Below, piece after piece: positions 1 to 11,188 of a stretch of DNA of 64,000 nucleotides. A program made the position numbers and the translations under genes. The notes beneath the pieces were generated by a model. That model ran no database searches. It saw nothing but the letters and a program-made list of their open reading frames with translations, and was not told the origin of the DNA. How positions within the stretch are numbered: position 1 is the first letter of the stretch; each line of letters begins with the position of its first letter. Origin of the DNA: Corynebacterium aurimucosum ATCC 700975 (GTDB lineage Bacteria; Actinomycetota; Actinomycetes; Mycobacteriales; Mycobacteriaceae); the NCBI RefSeq assembly GCF_000022905.1, contig NC_012590.1, forward strand, positions 1,674,001-1,738,000, read 5' to 3'.

Positions 1-2966
1 AAGCCGATGCGCAGCTTGCGCTGGAGCATCGACGTGGAGCCCAGCTGGGAGGTGACCACAAGGTCGACGGCCTCCAAGAGGTCGTCCATATCCTTGCCGA
101 TCTCTTCGTCGATCTCCTTCTTCGCCTCCGAGGCCTTATCGTCCGTCACACCTTCCGTGTAGTTCGGCGAGCCTTGTGCCTTCGCGGCGTCGACAACCGC
201 CTGCACCTCCTCGTCGGAGACGAACGCACCCTGCATACGCACGGGGCGCCCGCCTTGCGGGATGAAGAGGCCATCGCCCATACCGATGAGCTTCTCGGCT
301 CCACCCTGATCCAGGATGACTCGAGAGTCCGTAAGCGAGGACGTCGCAAAAGCCAGACGAGAAGGAACGTTGGTCTTAATAAGACCGGTCACAACGTCCA
401 CGGACGGGCGCTGCGTTGCGAGCACAAGGTGAATGCCGGCTGCGCGCGCCTTCTGGGTGATGCGGACGATGGAATCCTCGATTTCCTTCGGGGCTGTCAT
501 CATGAGGTCTGCGAGCTCATCCACGACGCACACGATGTACGGGTACGGGCGCATCTCTCGCTGGGAGCCGGCAGGAGCCTGGTATTCGCCGCTGCGGACC
601 TTCCGGTTGAAGTCCTCGATCTTGCGCACGCGGGCAGCCTGCATATCCATGTAGCGCTGCTCCATCTCCTCCACCAGCCACTGCAGGGCCGCCGCAGCCT
701 TCTTCGGCTGCGTGATGATGGGAGTGATGAGGTGCGGGATACCTTCGTACGGTGTGAGCTCCACCATCTTCGGGTCGACGAGGATGAGGCGGACGTCTTC
801 CGGCGTCGCGCGGGTCAACAGCGAGACCAGCATGGAGTTCACGAACGCCGATTTACCCGAACCGGTTGCGCCGGCCACGAGCAGGTGCGGCATCTTCTTC
901 ACGGAGAAGGAGGTGTACTCGCCTTCGATATCCTTGCCCAAGCCAATCAGCATGGGGTCATGGTCGGCGCGCAGTGCCGGGGAATCCAAGACATCGCGCA
1001 GACGCACCATCTCTCGGTCCGCATTGGGCACCTCAATGCCAACTGCGGACTTGCCCGGGATCGGGGTGAGCAGGCGCAGGTTATCCGTCGCGACGGCGTA
1101 GGCCAGGTTGGACTGCAGGTTTGTAATCTTCGAGACCTTGACGCCAGGGCCCAGCTCGATCTCATAGCGCGTGACTGTCGGACCACGACTAAAACCGGTT
1201 ACCTGGGCATCGACCTTGAATTCTTCAAAGACCTCGGTGATGGCCTCGATGATGCGATCGTTAGCCTCCGTGCGTGCCTTCGCAGGTTTGCCGGCGGTGA
1301 GCAGGTCCGTCGTCGGCACATCGTAGCCGCCGCCCAAGGCCGTGTCTTCAGCACCGCTCGGGGTCGCAGGCGTTTGTTCCGCCGCGGTCGGGGCCTCCTC
1401 CTCGACCTTGGCGCCCGTTCGCGCGTCGCGTCCGGAGCGTTCCTGGAACATGCGCACTGCCTCGTTATGCGCGGCCGAGACTACGTCTCCCCCAACTGAT
1501 CCAGCCGACGCTGCGCTTGCCGACGCCTCCGCAGCCGCCGCCCCCAGTGCCGCGCCGGCGGCACCGCCGACGTCCACGCGGGGACGCTTCTTCGGTGCTG
1601 GTTTCGATACTGGCTGTGGCGCTACCTTCTGCTCCGGCTGCGGAGCAGGCTCCGGTTCCGGCACGACAGGGATCTCATCGGTGTCATCGACACGGCTATC
1701 AAAGCTTGGGCGGCCGTGCTGCACGGGTTCCTGGCTCACAGGTTGTGCTGCAGAGTCAAAGGAGACAGTGGCATTCTCGTCCGGCATCTGCCTCGGGGGC
1801 TGCTTCGGCGTCTGCTTCGGGCGCGGGCGCGGAGTATACGCCGGACGCGCGGGACGCTCGCGGCCTTCGGCGATGGCGTCGATGTCATCGCTGACGTAGC
1901 CGTAGTCGTCCGCGGAGGCGTCGTCAAGCAGCCCCTCATCTGAGCGGTTCTTCCGATCACGGAGTCCGCCGAGGAGCGCGGAGAACTGGGCGGCCACGAA
2001 GTCATATGCCTCGCGCAGGGTGATGCCAGTGATATTGAGCGCTCCGTACACGATGAGCAGGAAAAGCAGTGGCACTGCCACGTAGCTGGAGAAAGCCGCC
2101 ACCAACAGCTCGCCGATTCCATAACCGATAACACCACCGGCCTCACCGGCGGCGTTGTTATTCCAGGTAAGCTTCGGAAGCCCAGCAAAAATGTGGATGA
2201 GGCTGAGCATGCACACCACGATGAGGGCGGTGCCGCCCACCACGCGCGGCTTGAAATGGCCGGCTGGGCCGGAAATATCCATCATGAGTGCGATGGCTAC
2301 GGCGATCAACGCGACGGGAAGCACATAGGCGCCCGCACCAATGACGTAGCGCACGGCATTGGTGAGGTATTCACCAATAATGCCGGCGACCTGGAACCAC
2401 GTCGCGCAGGCAAGGATGATAGCCACGCCAATCAGCACAAGCGCAACCGCATCTGGATTAGAGACACGAATGCTCTTCTCCATGCGGGCAGGGCGCTCCA
2501 TGACTGTCGTCGGCATGTCACCGTCGACGTCCTGGGCACGGGTCACCTTGCTTTTCGACGAAGCAGCTCCCTCAGCCCTCTTGCTAGTTTTGTTATTCTT
2601 TGCGCGTCCAGAAATTTCCCCTGGCTCCCTCAACTCGTCGTAATCATCGAAAGCCCCCTCGTCATGGGGCGCATCATAAGCAGAATCGTAGAGATCCTCG
2701 TCCCGACTTCCCGCTTCAGCTGGCTTGAGCCCAGCGAGGCCATGCCCGACTCCCCGCGCCATGCTTCCCATGCCCTTGGCGGTGGCGCCAAAAACGCTGC
2801 CGAGTCCGCGGCCAACGGCGCGAAAGGCGCTGCCGGTCCTCTCTTCGGAGGTCTCGGCAGCGCGGGTTGCGGACGTCAGCGAGTAGCTTGTGCGGCCCGA
2901 CGGCCGCGACCGATTAGCGGTGCGGCCTCGGCCGGAGGCGCGAGACGGAGCGTTCTTGACAGACAT
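1..2966 (-). CDS. ftsK: DNA translocase FtsK (3' end outside the window)
   Basis: Membrane-anchored motor that pumps chromosomal DNA at the division septum and activates XerCD recombination at dif. About 988 codons are visible. They show a basic, Ser/Arg-rich N-terminus, several hydrophobic membrane segments (roughly residues 170-290), a long acidic and Pro/Ala-rich linker, and the RecA-like motor with Walker A GATGSGKS near residue 700 followed by [14 protein letters not shown]. The last visible residues ([18 protein letters not shown]) belong to the DNA-reading gamma winged-helix domain, so only a few dozen residues are missing. The ATG at 2966 gives a typical basic N-terminus; no stronger start is apparent. 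It lies upstream of, and in the same direction as, whatever lies left of the window. Confidence 0.95.
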   Translation of the reverse strand, partial: MSVKNAPSRASGRGRTANRSRPSGRTSYSLTSATRAAETSEERTGSAFRAVGRGLGSVFGATAKGMGSMARGVGHGLAGLKPAEAGSRDEDLYDSAYDAPHDEGAFDDYDELREPGEISGRAKNNKTSKRAEGAASSKSKVTRAQDVDGDMPTTVMERPARMEKSIRVSNPDAVALVLIGVAIILACATWFQVAGIIGEYLTNAVRYVIGAGAYVLPVALIAVAIALMMDISGPAGHFKPRVVGGTALIVVCMLSLIHIFAGLPKLTWNNNAAGEAGGVIGYGIGELLVAAFSSYVAVPLLFLLIVYGALNITGITLREAYDFVAAQFSALLGGLRDRKNRSDEGLLDDASADDYGYVSDDIDAIAEGRERPARPAYTPRPRPKQTPKQPPRQMPDENATVSFDSAAQPVSQEPVQHGRPSFDSRVDDTDEIPVVPEPEPAPQPEQKVAPQPVSKPAPKKRPRVDVGGAAGAALGAAAAEASASAASAGSVGGDVVSAAHNEAVRMFQERSGRDARTGAKVEEEAPTAAEQTPATPSGAEDTALGGGYDVPTTDLLTAGKPAKARTEANDRIIEAITEVFEEFKVDAQVTGFSRGPTVTRYEIELGPGVKVSKITNLQSNLAYAVATDNLRLLTPIPGKSAVGIEVPNADREMVRLRDVLDSPALRADHDPMLIGLGKDIEGEYTSFSVKKMPHLLVAGATGSGKSAFVNSMLVSLLTRATPEDVRLILVDPKMVELTPYEGIPHLITPIITQPKKAAAALQWLVEEMEQRYMDMQAARVRKIEDFNRKVRSGEYQAPAGSQREMRPYPYIVCVVDELADLMMTAPKEIEDSIVRITQKARAAGIHLVLATQRPSVDVVTGLIKTNVPSRLAFATSSLTDSRVILDQGGAEKLIGMGDGLFIPQGGRPVRMQGAFVSDEEVQAVVDAAKAQGSPNYTEGVTDDKASEAKKEIDEEIGKDMDDLLEAVDLVVTSQLGSTSMLQRKLRIG

Positions 2967-3043
2967 GCCTGCCACTCTAGTAGCAAACGCACCATTAACC
3001 ACATACGCCACACGCGCATGCTAAAGAATTTTCTCAGTTCAGC

Positions 3044-3673
3044 CTACAGGCTTGACCTAACGATGGCGGAGGCATCGCCCTCAATCTCAACCCGGGCGGC
3101 CTCGCGGCCGAAAGCCCACAAGAGCAACTCGGCCACGGTGCCACGCACCCGCACCACTGCATCACCCTGCTCCGAAACGCGCCGCTTATCCGCCGCCACA
3201 ATCGGCGGAAAGCCCTGCGGTTCCAGCACGACAGGACGGCGAGAACGTGACAATAGCCGTGTGCCTAGTAATTTCAACGGCAGCAAGAGCTCGGCGTGTG
3301 CGGCTCGTGACAAATCCCGTGGTTCAGTGCGACCATTGGCGCGGCGAAGATCCTCATGATGCACAAAGTGCTCCGCGGCATTGAACACCGAGTCCGCATA
3401 GCGCAGAGGATTCAGTCTGCCCGCTCCCCTACCCCAAGAATCAACAAGCTCCTCATATGTCTTTTGCGCACGAAGTTTCCTAGCGATGCCATCAGCATGA
3501 GAAGACAGTGCCGGGACAAAAGCCCCGATCGCAGCATCAGGGCGGTTCTCACGAACCCACAAATGCGTTATGAGGTCGTGGGCCGACCAGCCCTCACATA
3601 ACGTCGGTGCATCGGGACCAAGTTCATGAAATAACGCCACCATTTTGGCGCGCTCGCTCGAGGAAAACGACAT
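3044..3673 (-). CDS. TIGR03085-like / MDMPI N-terminal (DinB-fold) protein
   Basis: A protein of about 209 aa resembling the actinobacterial TIGR03085 family, whose N-terminus has the fold of mycothiol-dependent maleylpyruvate isomerase and DinB proteins. Visible features are an early LCEGWSAHDLITHLWVREN segment and a central FVHHEDLRRANG segment, which supply the His residues expected to bind a metal in this fold. The substrate is unknown; a mycothiol-linked thiol-transfer role is inference from family and host. I chose the ATG at 3673 (MSFSSSERAK) over one six codons upstream, because family members usually start with a short Ser-rich stretch before the first helix. It sits between ftsK and rnj on the same strand. 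Confidence 0.7.
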   Translation of the reverse strand: MSFSSSERAKMVALFHELGPDAPTLCEGWSAHDLITHLWVRENRPDAAIGAFVPALSSHADGIARKLRAQKTYEELVDSWGRGAGRLNPLRYADSVFNAAEHFVHHEDLRRANGRTEPRDLSRAAHAELLLPLKLLGTRLLSRSRRPVVLEPQGFPPIVAADKRRVSEQGDAVVRVRGTVAELLLWAFGREAARVEIEGDASAIVRSSL

Positions 3674-3728
3674 GCGCCCCAGCATACCCACCTTTAGCGG
3701 GAACGCTGGGGCGCCGTTGGCCTAAAGT

Positions 3729-5798
3729 CTAGAGCGATTCACGGGAGGCGTGAACTTCGTCGTCGTCAGGCAGCAAGATATCCGAGTTCGTCGGCACGAT
3801 GGTCGGCAGAATCACCGGCTCGCGCTTGTACTTGGAATCCATCAGCTTCGACACCTTGCGGCGCAGCTTCTGCACCATGCGGTAGGTATCGTTCTCGCCC
3901 TCAGCTGCGAGGTCATTCATGGTGTTCTCCACCATCTCAGCTACCTCGGGCACGATACCGCGGTCATCGTCAGAGAAGCCCGTCGTGGACACCGTCGGGT
4001 GCTCGAGCAGGCGCGAGGTGCGGTTATCAATGACACAGGTGATGGAAACAACGCCGCCGGCACCCAGGTTGGTGCGGTCCGCGAGAGTATCGGCGTCGAC
4101 ATCACCCATCGACACACCATCAACGTAGAGGTTGCCCACAGGGATCTGGCCGACGACCTCAGCACGGCCGTTGCGCAGATCGACGACAACGCCGTTCTGA
4201 GCCAAGACCACGCGGTCGCGGGCCACACCAGTGGAGATAGCCAGCTCCTTATTGGCGCGCAGGTGACGCCACTCGCCGTGCACCGGCATGGCGTTCTTCG
4301 GGCGGGCTGCGTTGTAGAGGAAGAGCAGCTCGCCACCGTAGCCGTGTCCGGAGGCGTGAACCTTAGCCTCCTTGTTGGTGATGACTTCAGCACCAATCTG
4401 GGAAAGCATGTTGATAACGCCAAACACGGCTTCCTCGTTACCCGGAATCAGGGAGGAGGAGAAGATGATCAGGTCACCATCGCGGACCGTGATCTGGCGG
4501 TGCTCGCGGCGTGCCATGCGGGACAGCGCCGCCATCGGCTCACCCTGGGTACCGGTGGTGATGAGCAGCACCTTGTGCGGAGCCATCTTGGCTGCCTCAT
4601 CGATCGGGATGATGGTGCCGCGCGGGACCTTCAGGAAGCCCATCTTCTCCGCAATTTCCATGTTGCGCATCATGGAGCGACCGTTGAAGGCAACCTTGCG
4701 GCCGGCGGCCACGGCGGCGTCGATAGCCGCCTGCACGCGGTAAACGTTGGAGGCGAAGGAGGCGATGATTACGCGCTGCTTGGCCCCAGACACCAGCCGC
4801 TTAAATGTTGCCGGAATGTCGCCCTCAGAGGCGGACACACCCGGAATGTTGGCGTTGGTGGAGTCACACAGCATGAGGTCCACGCCCTCATCGCCGTAAC
4901 GCGACAGGGCCGGCAGATCCGTCGGACGATTATCCAGTGGGGTCTGGTCAAGCTTGATATCACCGGTGTGGATGATGTTGCCGGCCGGGGTACCCAGCAT
5001 GACGCCAAGCGCATCCGGGACGGAGTGGTTCACTGCCCAGAAACGGCAGCGGAACGGACCGTAGTTCACATCGGACTTCTCGTTGACCTCTACGAACTTC
5101 GGCTTCTGGCGGTGCTCCTTACACTTGGCCGCGATCAGCGCGATGGTGAAGCGCGAAGCCACGATCGGGATATCCGGGCGCAGCTTCAGCAGCCACGGAA
5201 TCGCACCGATGTGGTCCTCGTGTGCGTGGGTGACGACGAGCGCCTTGACCTTGTGAATCTTCTTCTCAATCGGGCCAAAGTCCGGGAGAATCAGGTCCAC
5301 GCCCGGCTCACCGGAAGACGGGAAGAGCACACCACAGTCGATGATGAGGATGTCGTCCTGGTACTCGAAGACGGTCATGTTTCGACCGATCTCAGAAATA
5401 CCGCCCAGAGCATAAATACGCAGCGAATCCTTCTGCTGCTTCGGCGGCTCTGGCAGACGCTTGGTCAAGTCCGCGCCCTGCATGGACTTGGGCACATTGC
5501 GGCGACCGCGGTTGTTGTTCTGGTTACGGTTGTTACGACCACCGTTGTTGCTATTGCCGTTGTTGTGGTTGTTGTTGCCGCCGCGACCGCGACCACGGCC
5601 GCCACGGGAACCACGAGAACGGGAACGACGGTTGCCGTCGTCAGAGTTTCCAGACTCCTTAGAGGTGGCGCCGGAAGCAGCCGATTCGTTCGGCGCTTGG
5701 AAAACCGGCGAAGCCGCCTCATTCGAGGCGGTCTCAGTCTCCGAAGGCGGACCCGCCTTACGGGTTACCTTGCGGGAGCGATTACGGGATTCAGTCAT
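3729..5798 (-). CDS. rnj: Ribonuclease J (metallo-beta-lactamase / beta-CASP)
   Basis: Zinc-dependent 5'-3' exonuclease and endonuclease for mRNA turnover and rRNA maturation. The metallo-beta-lactamase signature HAHEDHIG lies near residue 190, with the later ligands (HTGDIK, GHGYGGE/HGEWRH) in order, followed by the beta-CASP and C-terminal domains; 689 aa is normal for actinobacterial RNase J. Residues about 55-103 form a low-complexity Arg/Gly then Asn-rich tail (RSRSRGSRGGRGRGRGG, then Asn repeats) that is probably disordered and RNA-binding. It follows dapA with a 2-base gap, so it is likely cotranscribed with dapB-thyX-dapA, an order also found in C. glutamicum. Confidence 0.96.
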   Translation of the reverse strand: MTESRNRSRKVTRKAGPPSETETASNEAASPVFQAPNESAASGATSKESGNSDDGNRRSRSRGSRGGRGRGRGGNNNHNNGNSNNGGRNNRNQNNNRGRRNVPKSMQGADLTKRLPEPPKQQKDSLRIYALGGISEIGRNMTVFEYQDDILIIDCGVLFPSSGEPGVDLILPDFGPIEKKIHKVKALVVTHAHEDHIGAIPWLLKLRPDIPIVASRFTIALIAAKCKEHRQKPKFVEVNEKSDVNYGPFRCRFWAVNHSVPDALGVMLGTPAGNIIHTGDIKLDQTPLDNRPTDLPALSRYGDEGVDLMLCDSTNANIPGVSASEGDIPATFKRLVSGAKQRVIIASFASNVYRVQAAIDAAVAAGRKVAFNGRSMMRNMEIAEKMGFLKVPRGTIIPIDEAAKMAPHKVLLITTGTQGEPMAALSRMARREHRQITVRDGDLIIFSSSLIPGNEEAVFGVINMLSQIGAEVITNKEAKVHASGHGYGGELLFLYNAARPKNAMPVHGEWRHLRANKELAISTGVARDRVVLAQNGVVVDLRNGRAEVVGQIPVGNLYVDGVSMGDVDADTLADRTNLGAGGVVSITCVIDNRTSRLLEHPTVSTTGFSDDDRGIVPEVAEMVENTMNDLAAEGENDTYRMVQKLRRKVSKLMDSKYKREPVILPTIVPTNSDILLPDDDEVHASRESL

Positions 5799-5800
5799 TC

Positions 5801-6772
<972 letters not shown>

Positions 6773-6780
6773 CTAGTGCT

Positions 6781-7529
6781 TTAAGCGTAAGGGCTCGAGG
6801 CCATTTCGGTGCCGTCAGCCAGGGTGGTGATATGGAAGTCGTCGAAAAGCACCGGCGATTGCTCCCGCAACAGCTTCAAACACGTGACGGCGAGCTGGCG
6901 CATCTCTGTATCGGCCTGTTCAGTCGCCCGCGCGCCAATAAAGTGACGCCAGGCCCGGTAATTGCCGGTCACGACAATGCGGGACTCTGTGAGATTGGGC
7001 AAAACAGCGCGCGCCGCTTGACGAGCCTGCTTCTTGCGCAGCAATGCATTTGGCTCCTCCTCCAGCTTGGACTCGAGGGCGTCAAGGAGCTCCTCGTAGA
7101 CAAACCTCGCTTCATCGGCCGCCTGCAAGGTCAACCGCGTTAGCTGTTCATCCTCCGCAATAAATTTAGGCAGGACTACCTCTGCTTCCTCAGAATGCAC
7201 GAAGCGTTGCGAGAGCTGTGAGAAGGAGAAATGACGATGGCGAACCAGCTCGTGCGACGCCGACCGCGACAGCCCCCGTATATAGAGCGTCGCCGTGGCA
7301 TGCTCCAGCAATGCATCGTGACCTACCTCCAGAATGTGGTGCAGATAGGCCTGGTTTGAGGCGGTACGGGGATTCGGCTTGTCGAAGGACTCATAACAGG
7401 CGCGCCCGGCAAACTCGACTAGAGCCTCGCTTTCCGACGCCCCCTCATCAACCTCCCAGTCCACTCCTTGCGGCGCATGGAAAGCGGTTGCCGCAATGAG
7501 CTGGACATCAAGCTCAGAGACCTTTGCCA

Positions 7530-7530
<1 letters not shown>
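6781..7530 (-). CDS. thyX: Flavin-dependent thymidylate synthase
   Basis: Makes dTMP from dUMP using methylene-tetrahydrofolate as carbon donor and FAD/NADPH as reductant. The ThyX signature RHRHFSFSQLSQR is at residues 97-109. The length of 249 aa is usual. The start ATG at 7530 shares one base with the dapB stop codon (TAATG arrangement), so translation is probably coupled to dapB. The dapB-thyX-dapA order is characteristic of corynebacteria. Confidence 0.96.
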
Positions 7531-8276
<746 letters not shown>

Positions 8277-8579
8277 TCACAATCCCTTCATACGTGTTCG
8301 TGCGGTTAACTGTGCCCAGTCTATCCCTGACACCGGCGAGGTTTCAGACAGGGCTCAAAAGGCTGCCTTTAATACGCATTTTCTTCCTTTCGTTGCGGAC
8401 ACAGGCGACACCACTCAAATCATTCGGCATCGAATGCCCTGGCTAACCCATGGTGGCTACCCCCGTTTATAGTGACGACTTGACGGGAATTCACCACTAG
8501 CTATAGCCATGTGTGGCGGTGGCCGCTAGAATCATGGTTAGAACACTTCTTCTAACTCATGTTGATCTCGGGGGAGACC
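8277..8579. other. Intergenic region between dapB and the HNH gene
   Basis: Divergent promoter region of about 300 bases without a convincing gene. The right part holds a TAGAAT -10-like hexamer (8527-8532), an upstream TTGACG/TATAGC pair (8480-8507) and a palindrome (8537-8556), described separately. The left part should carry the dapB promoter, which I could not pinpoint. Confidence 0.5.
8527..8556 (+). promoter_or_regulatory. Probable promoter with SOS-box-like palindrome
   Basis: TAGAAT at 8527-8532 is a good corynebacterial -10 element. Just downstream, GTTAGAA (8537-8543) and TTCTAAC (8550-8556) form a perfect 7-base inverted repeat with a 6-base spacer. The core TAGAACACTTCTTCTA (8539-8554) matches 9 of the 12 fixed positions of the mycobacterial/corynebacterial LexA consensus TCGAAC-N4-GTTCGA. 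Its position around the expected transcription start suits a repressor operator. LexA binding is inference. Confidence 0.45.
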
Positions 8580-9851
8580 ATGACCACCACTGCTACACGC
8601 CCGCCTACCTTCTTCTTTTCCACCACCAACCCTAATAACCCACACGCGATGGCCCGTGCTCAAGCCCGGAGAGCCACCTATAAAACCTGGGTCGGGGCCA
8701 TGCCCAGCCTCGACGCCGATATCAACACCACCGCACTATCCCTAGTGGCTGCCTGGTCACTGCCCGAAGGCCACATCAAATCAGGCCTGCGTGCCATCCA
8801 CCGCCTAGATAGCCTGCCGAAAGTCAAAGCCATACAAGACACCCACTGCCTGCTGGATATTGAATCCCTCATTGCTATTGATCAACCCATGTCAGCACTG
8901 ACAGCCCTAACAAAAGAAACCCTGGATTTTGTCGACACTATCCTGGCTGACTTCTTTACCCCTTCTAAACCGAATCAGGCTTTTCCCACGCGTAGTCAAA
9001 TCAGGCGCAAAGTCCGCGATATATGTAAAACACTGGATGATTCCATTGCCTATCGGGATACCCGGCCTAAAGATACCTACCGGTTTTCCTCTAACGGCAC
9101 CTCTGCCTGGCTGGAACTGCAGGTTGAAGAAGACACCGGCATTAAACTCGATGCCTTCATCCACCAGACCGCCGCCAAGGAAGACATCACTGTCCCTGAG
9201 GCAGTCATCAAACTGCTTTCCGGTGAAATAAAGCCACCAGCTACCGTGGTGCTCCACACCTACCAGGCCTGCGATATTGAGGATGCACCGACCTTTATTG
9301 AAGGCTTCGGCTGGCGGGCTGAGCCCATGCCACATGACAAGGTGCGGGATTTAACCGGTGAGGTCGCCGAAGCCGACGGCTACCAACCCGGCCTGATTAT
9401 GCGCAAACTTGTCGAAGGCCGCGACGGTACCTGCCGGGTCGGCGGATGCGGCGAGCCTGCTTTTCTCAGCCAGTTGGATCACCGACACAACTGGGCCGAA
9501 GGCGGGCCAACCCACCCGAAGAACCTAGCGTGTTTATGCCAAGGCCATCACAACATGAAAACCGATGGCACCCTCAAATACCTGCTCGACCCCTACAGCG
9601 GGGACGTCATCTGGCTATATGAAGACGGCACCTGGACTATTACCGAAGCCGACGGGCCGCTAGCACCAAAGCAGAAACGCTGGGCACAAACCGTCGCCCA
9701 ACACATCACCGCCACCAGGAAACGCATCCGCGAGGAAGCCCAACATTTAAAACAAGAACTCGACGACTACGCACAACAACAAGCCCAAGCCCAAGCCCAA
9801 GCCGAGGACAACACCGACACAGATGCCAGCACCGACGACATCCCCTTCTAA
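8580..9851 (+). CDS. DUF222 / HNH endonuclease protein (13E12 repeat family)
   Basis: A 423-aa protein with an alpha-helical DUF222 region (about residues 20-270) and a C-terminal HNH nuclease core near residues 290-325: LDHRHNWAEGG, NLACLCQGHHNMKTD, with the His and Asn residues of the beta-beta-alpha metal finger intact. The tail is Gln/Ala-rich and acidic. The ATG at 8580 is preceded by GGGGGAGACC, a strong ribosome binding site, and is preferred to the upstream in-frame ATG at 8559. This family is multicopy and mobile-like in actinobacteria; its role is unresolved. The base composition looks slightly more AT-rich than its neighbours. It may be SOS-regulated (see the operator entry). Confidence 0.85.
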   Translation: MTTTATRPPTFFFSTTNPNNPHAMARAQARRATYKTWVGAMPSLDADINTTALSLVAAWSLPEGHIKSGLRAIHRLDSLPKVKAIQDTHCLLDIESLIAIDQPMSALTALTKETLDFVDTILADFFTPSKPNQAFPTRSQIRRKVRDICKTLDDSIAYRDTRPKDTYRFSSNGTSAWLELQVEEDTGIKLDAFIHQTAAKEDITVPEAVIKLLSGEIKPPATVVLHTYQACDIEDAPTFIEGFGWRAEPMPHDKVRDLTGEVAEADGYQPGLIMRKLVEGRDGTCRVGGCGEPAFLSQLDHRHNWAEGGPTHPKNLACLCQGHHNMKTDGTLKYLLDPYSGDVIWLYEDGTWTITEADGPLAPKQKRWAQTVAQHITATRKRIREEAQHLKQELDDYAQQQAQAQAQAEDNTDTDASTDDIPF

Positions 9852-10030
9852 ACCTCACCGTCGAATAAAACGACGACACCAATCCAGCAGAAAGGAAAGA
9901 ACCCAAGAAACCAGGAACACAACCACCGTCGTCACAGACGACGACTGCACTGCCGAAGCCCAGTCAGGCTCGCCCCAACTGTTGCCATTGGGACCGGCTG
10001 GACTTAGTCATGCCGGTTAGGATGGAGTGA

Positions 10031-10422
10031 ATGCAGATCTACATTGCCTCAGTACCCGTCGATGATGTTGCCCTCGCTCACGACTTCTATGTCAATACGC
10101 TCGGCTTTCGAGTCAAGGACGATGTAACCCACGGAGACTTTCGGTGGCTCACGGTCACCAATGCGGAAGGCCAAGGGGATATGGAGCTCCTGCTCGAGCC
10201 CAAGGCCCATTCCGCGGCCAAGGACTACGCAGCAGCACTCAAGGCTGACGGTGTCCCTGTCACCCAGTTCCTATCCGCAGACGTGGAGCGAGAATATAGC
10301 GAGCTCACTGAAAAGTGGGAGTGCATTTCACTATCGTGCCGACCGACGTCGGCCCCTCCATCATCGCCGTCTTCGATGACACCGTAGGCAACCTCATCCA
10401 ACTGGTACAGCTCAAGAAATAG
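10031..10422 (+). pseudogene. VOC (glyoxalase/bleomycin-resistance fold) protein, frameshifted
   Basis: The first frame (10031 to about 10315) encodes a typical single-domain VOC protein starting MQIYIASVPVDDVALAHDFY and running to ELTEK. It then changes to an unrelated tail ending at 10387. Shifting frame at about 10315 restores the expected C-terminus (GVHFTIVPTDVGPSIIAVFD, then DTVGNLIQLVQLKK, stop at 10422). The sequence AAGTGGGAGTGCAT therefore seems to carry two extra bases or lack one. An intact gene would give about 130 aa. It is either a recent pseudogene or a sequencing error; the rest is well preserved. The AMIN-like lipoprotein gene starts 10 bases after the repaired stop. Confidence 0.75.
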
Positions 10423-10432
10423 AGAATAAAGA

Positions 10433-11092
10433 ATGTCACACTTACCTTCTTCCGTCGCTATCATCGCAGCCGTTAGCGCCCTATGCGTAATGCCTCTAAC
10501 TGCATGCGCGGAGCGTGGGTCAGACACGACTCCGGCACCGCAGTTCAGTGCAATTCCGTCTAGCTCCGCTGCTATCGATGGGCCGGAGCCGCCGTCCAGT
10601 GACACGCAGAATGCTCCCTCACAACAGGATGCCAATGTTGCTGCCTTTGCGGGTATGGGGACGGCTGCGATTGATGACCAACACCACATGCCAGATCGGT
10701 TGGGCGGCCTCATTCCGACGGGCGTGCGCGTAGGTGCTCACGACGGTTTCACGCGGGTGGTGGTTGACCTCGAGGGAGAAGGTGAGCCCGGCTGGTTCAC
10801 CGCCTATACCGACGATCCTCGTCAGCAGGCATCAGGTCATCCAGTCGAAGTAAAGGGAAGCACTTTTCTCAATCTGGGGGTCGAAGGAACTCCGTGGCCT
10901 TCCACACCCGATCTCGAAGAAAGGTATATGAAGCCAGGAACTACTCCCGGTACTGGTGTGGTGAGCGAAGTCGTATACACGACCTCATTCGAGGCACAAA
11001 CCCAATTGATCATTGGACTACAGAAGAAGACCCCGTACTCAGTGACTTTCCTGGAGGACCCTAAACGCCTAGTTCTCGACTTCCAGGTTTGA
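10433..11092 (+). CDS. AMIN-like domain lipoprotein
   Basis: A 219-aa exported protein. The N-terminal hydrophobic segment ends in the lipobox LTAC at residues 22-25, so it is probably lipid-anchored on the outer face of the cytoplasmic membrane. A Ser/Pro/Asn-rich linker runs to about residue 85. The rest (GVRVGAHDGFTRVVVDLEGEGEPGWF, VTFLEDPKRLVLDFQV) matches the pattern of actinobacterial AMIN-like domains, thought to bind cell-wall components. The exact partner is unknown. It follows the VOC gene closely and is probably in the same transcript; a strong hairpin follows at 11109-11150. Confidence 0.75.
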   Translation: MSHLPSSVAIIAAVSALCVMPLTACAERGSDTTPAPQFSAIPSSSAAIDGPEPPSSDTQNAPSQQDANVAAFAGMGTAAIDDQHHMPDRLGGLIPTGVRVGAHDGFTRVVVDLEGEGEPGWFTAYTDDPRQQASGHPVEVKGSTFLNLGVEGTPWPSTPDLEERYMKPGTTPGTGVVSEVVYTTSFEAQTQLIIGLQKKTPYSVTFLEDPKRLVLDFQV

Positions 11093-11108
11093 CGTGTGGT
11101 GAAACGAT

Positions 11109-11150
11109 AAGGGCCCTGTCCCCAGCTAATTTCTGGGTTACAGGGCCCTT
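11109..11150. terminator. Bidirectional terminator between the lipoprotein gene and pnp
   Basis: AAGGGCCCTGT (11109-11119) pairs perfectly with ACAGGGCCCTT (11140-11150). It lies between two convergent genes, so it probably serves both. The T-tract is short in either direction. Confidence 0.75.
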
Positions 11151-11188
11151 GATCTAGGAGGTCCTAGTGGTCCTAGCTAGTCCGAGGA

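Noticed and set aside
174-1499. Plus-strand frame of 441 codons inside ftsK
   Set aside because: The minus strand here clearly encodes the FtsK motor with Walker A and gamma domain; the plus frame has no recognisable features.
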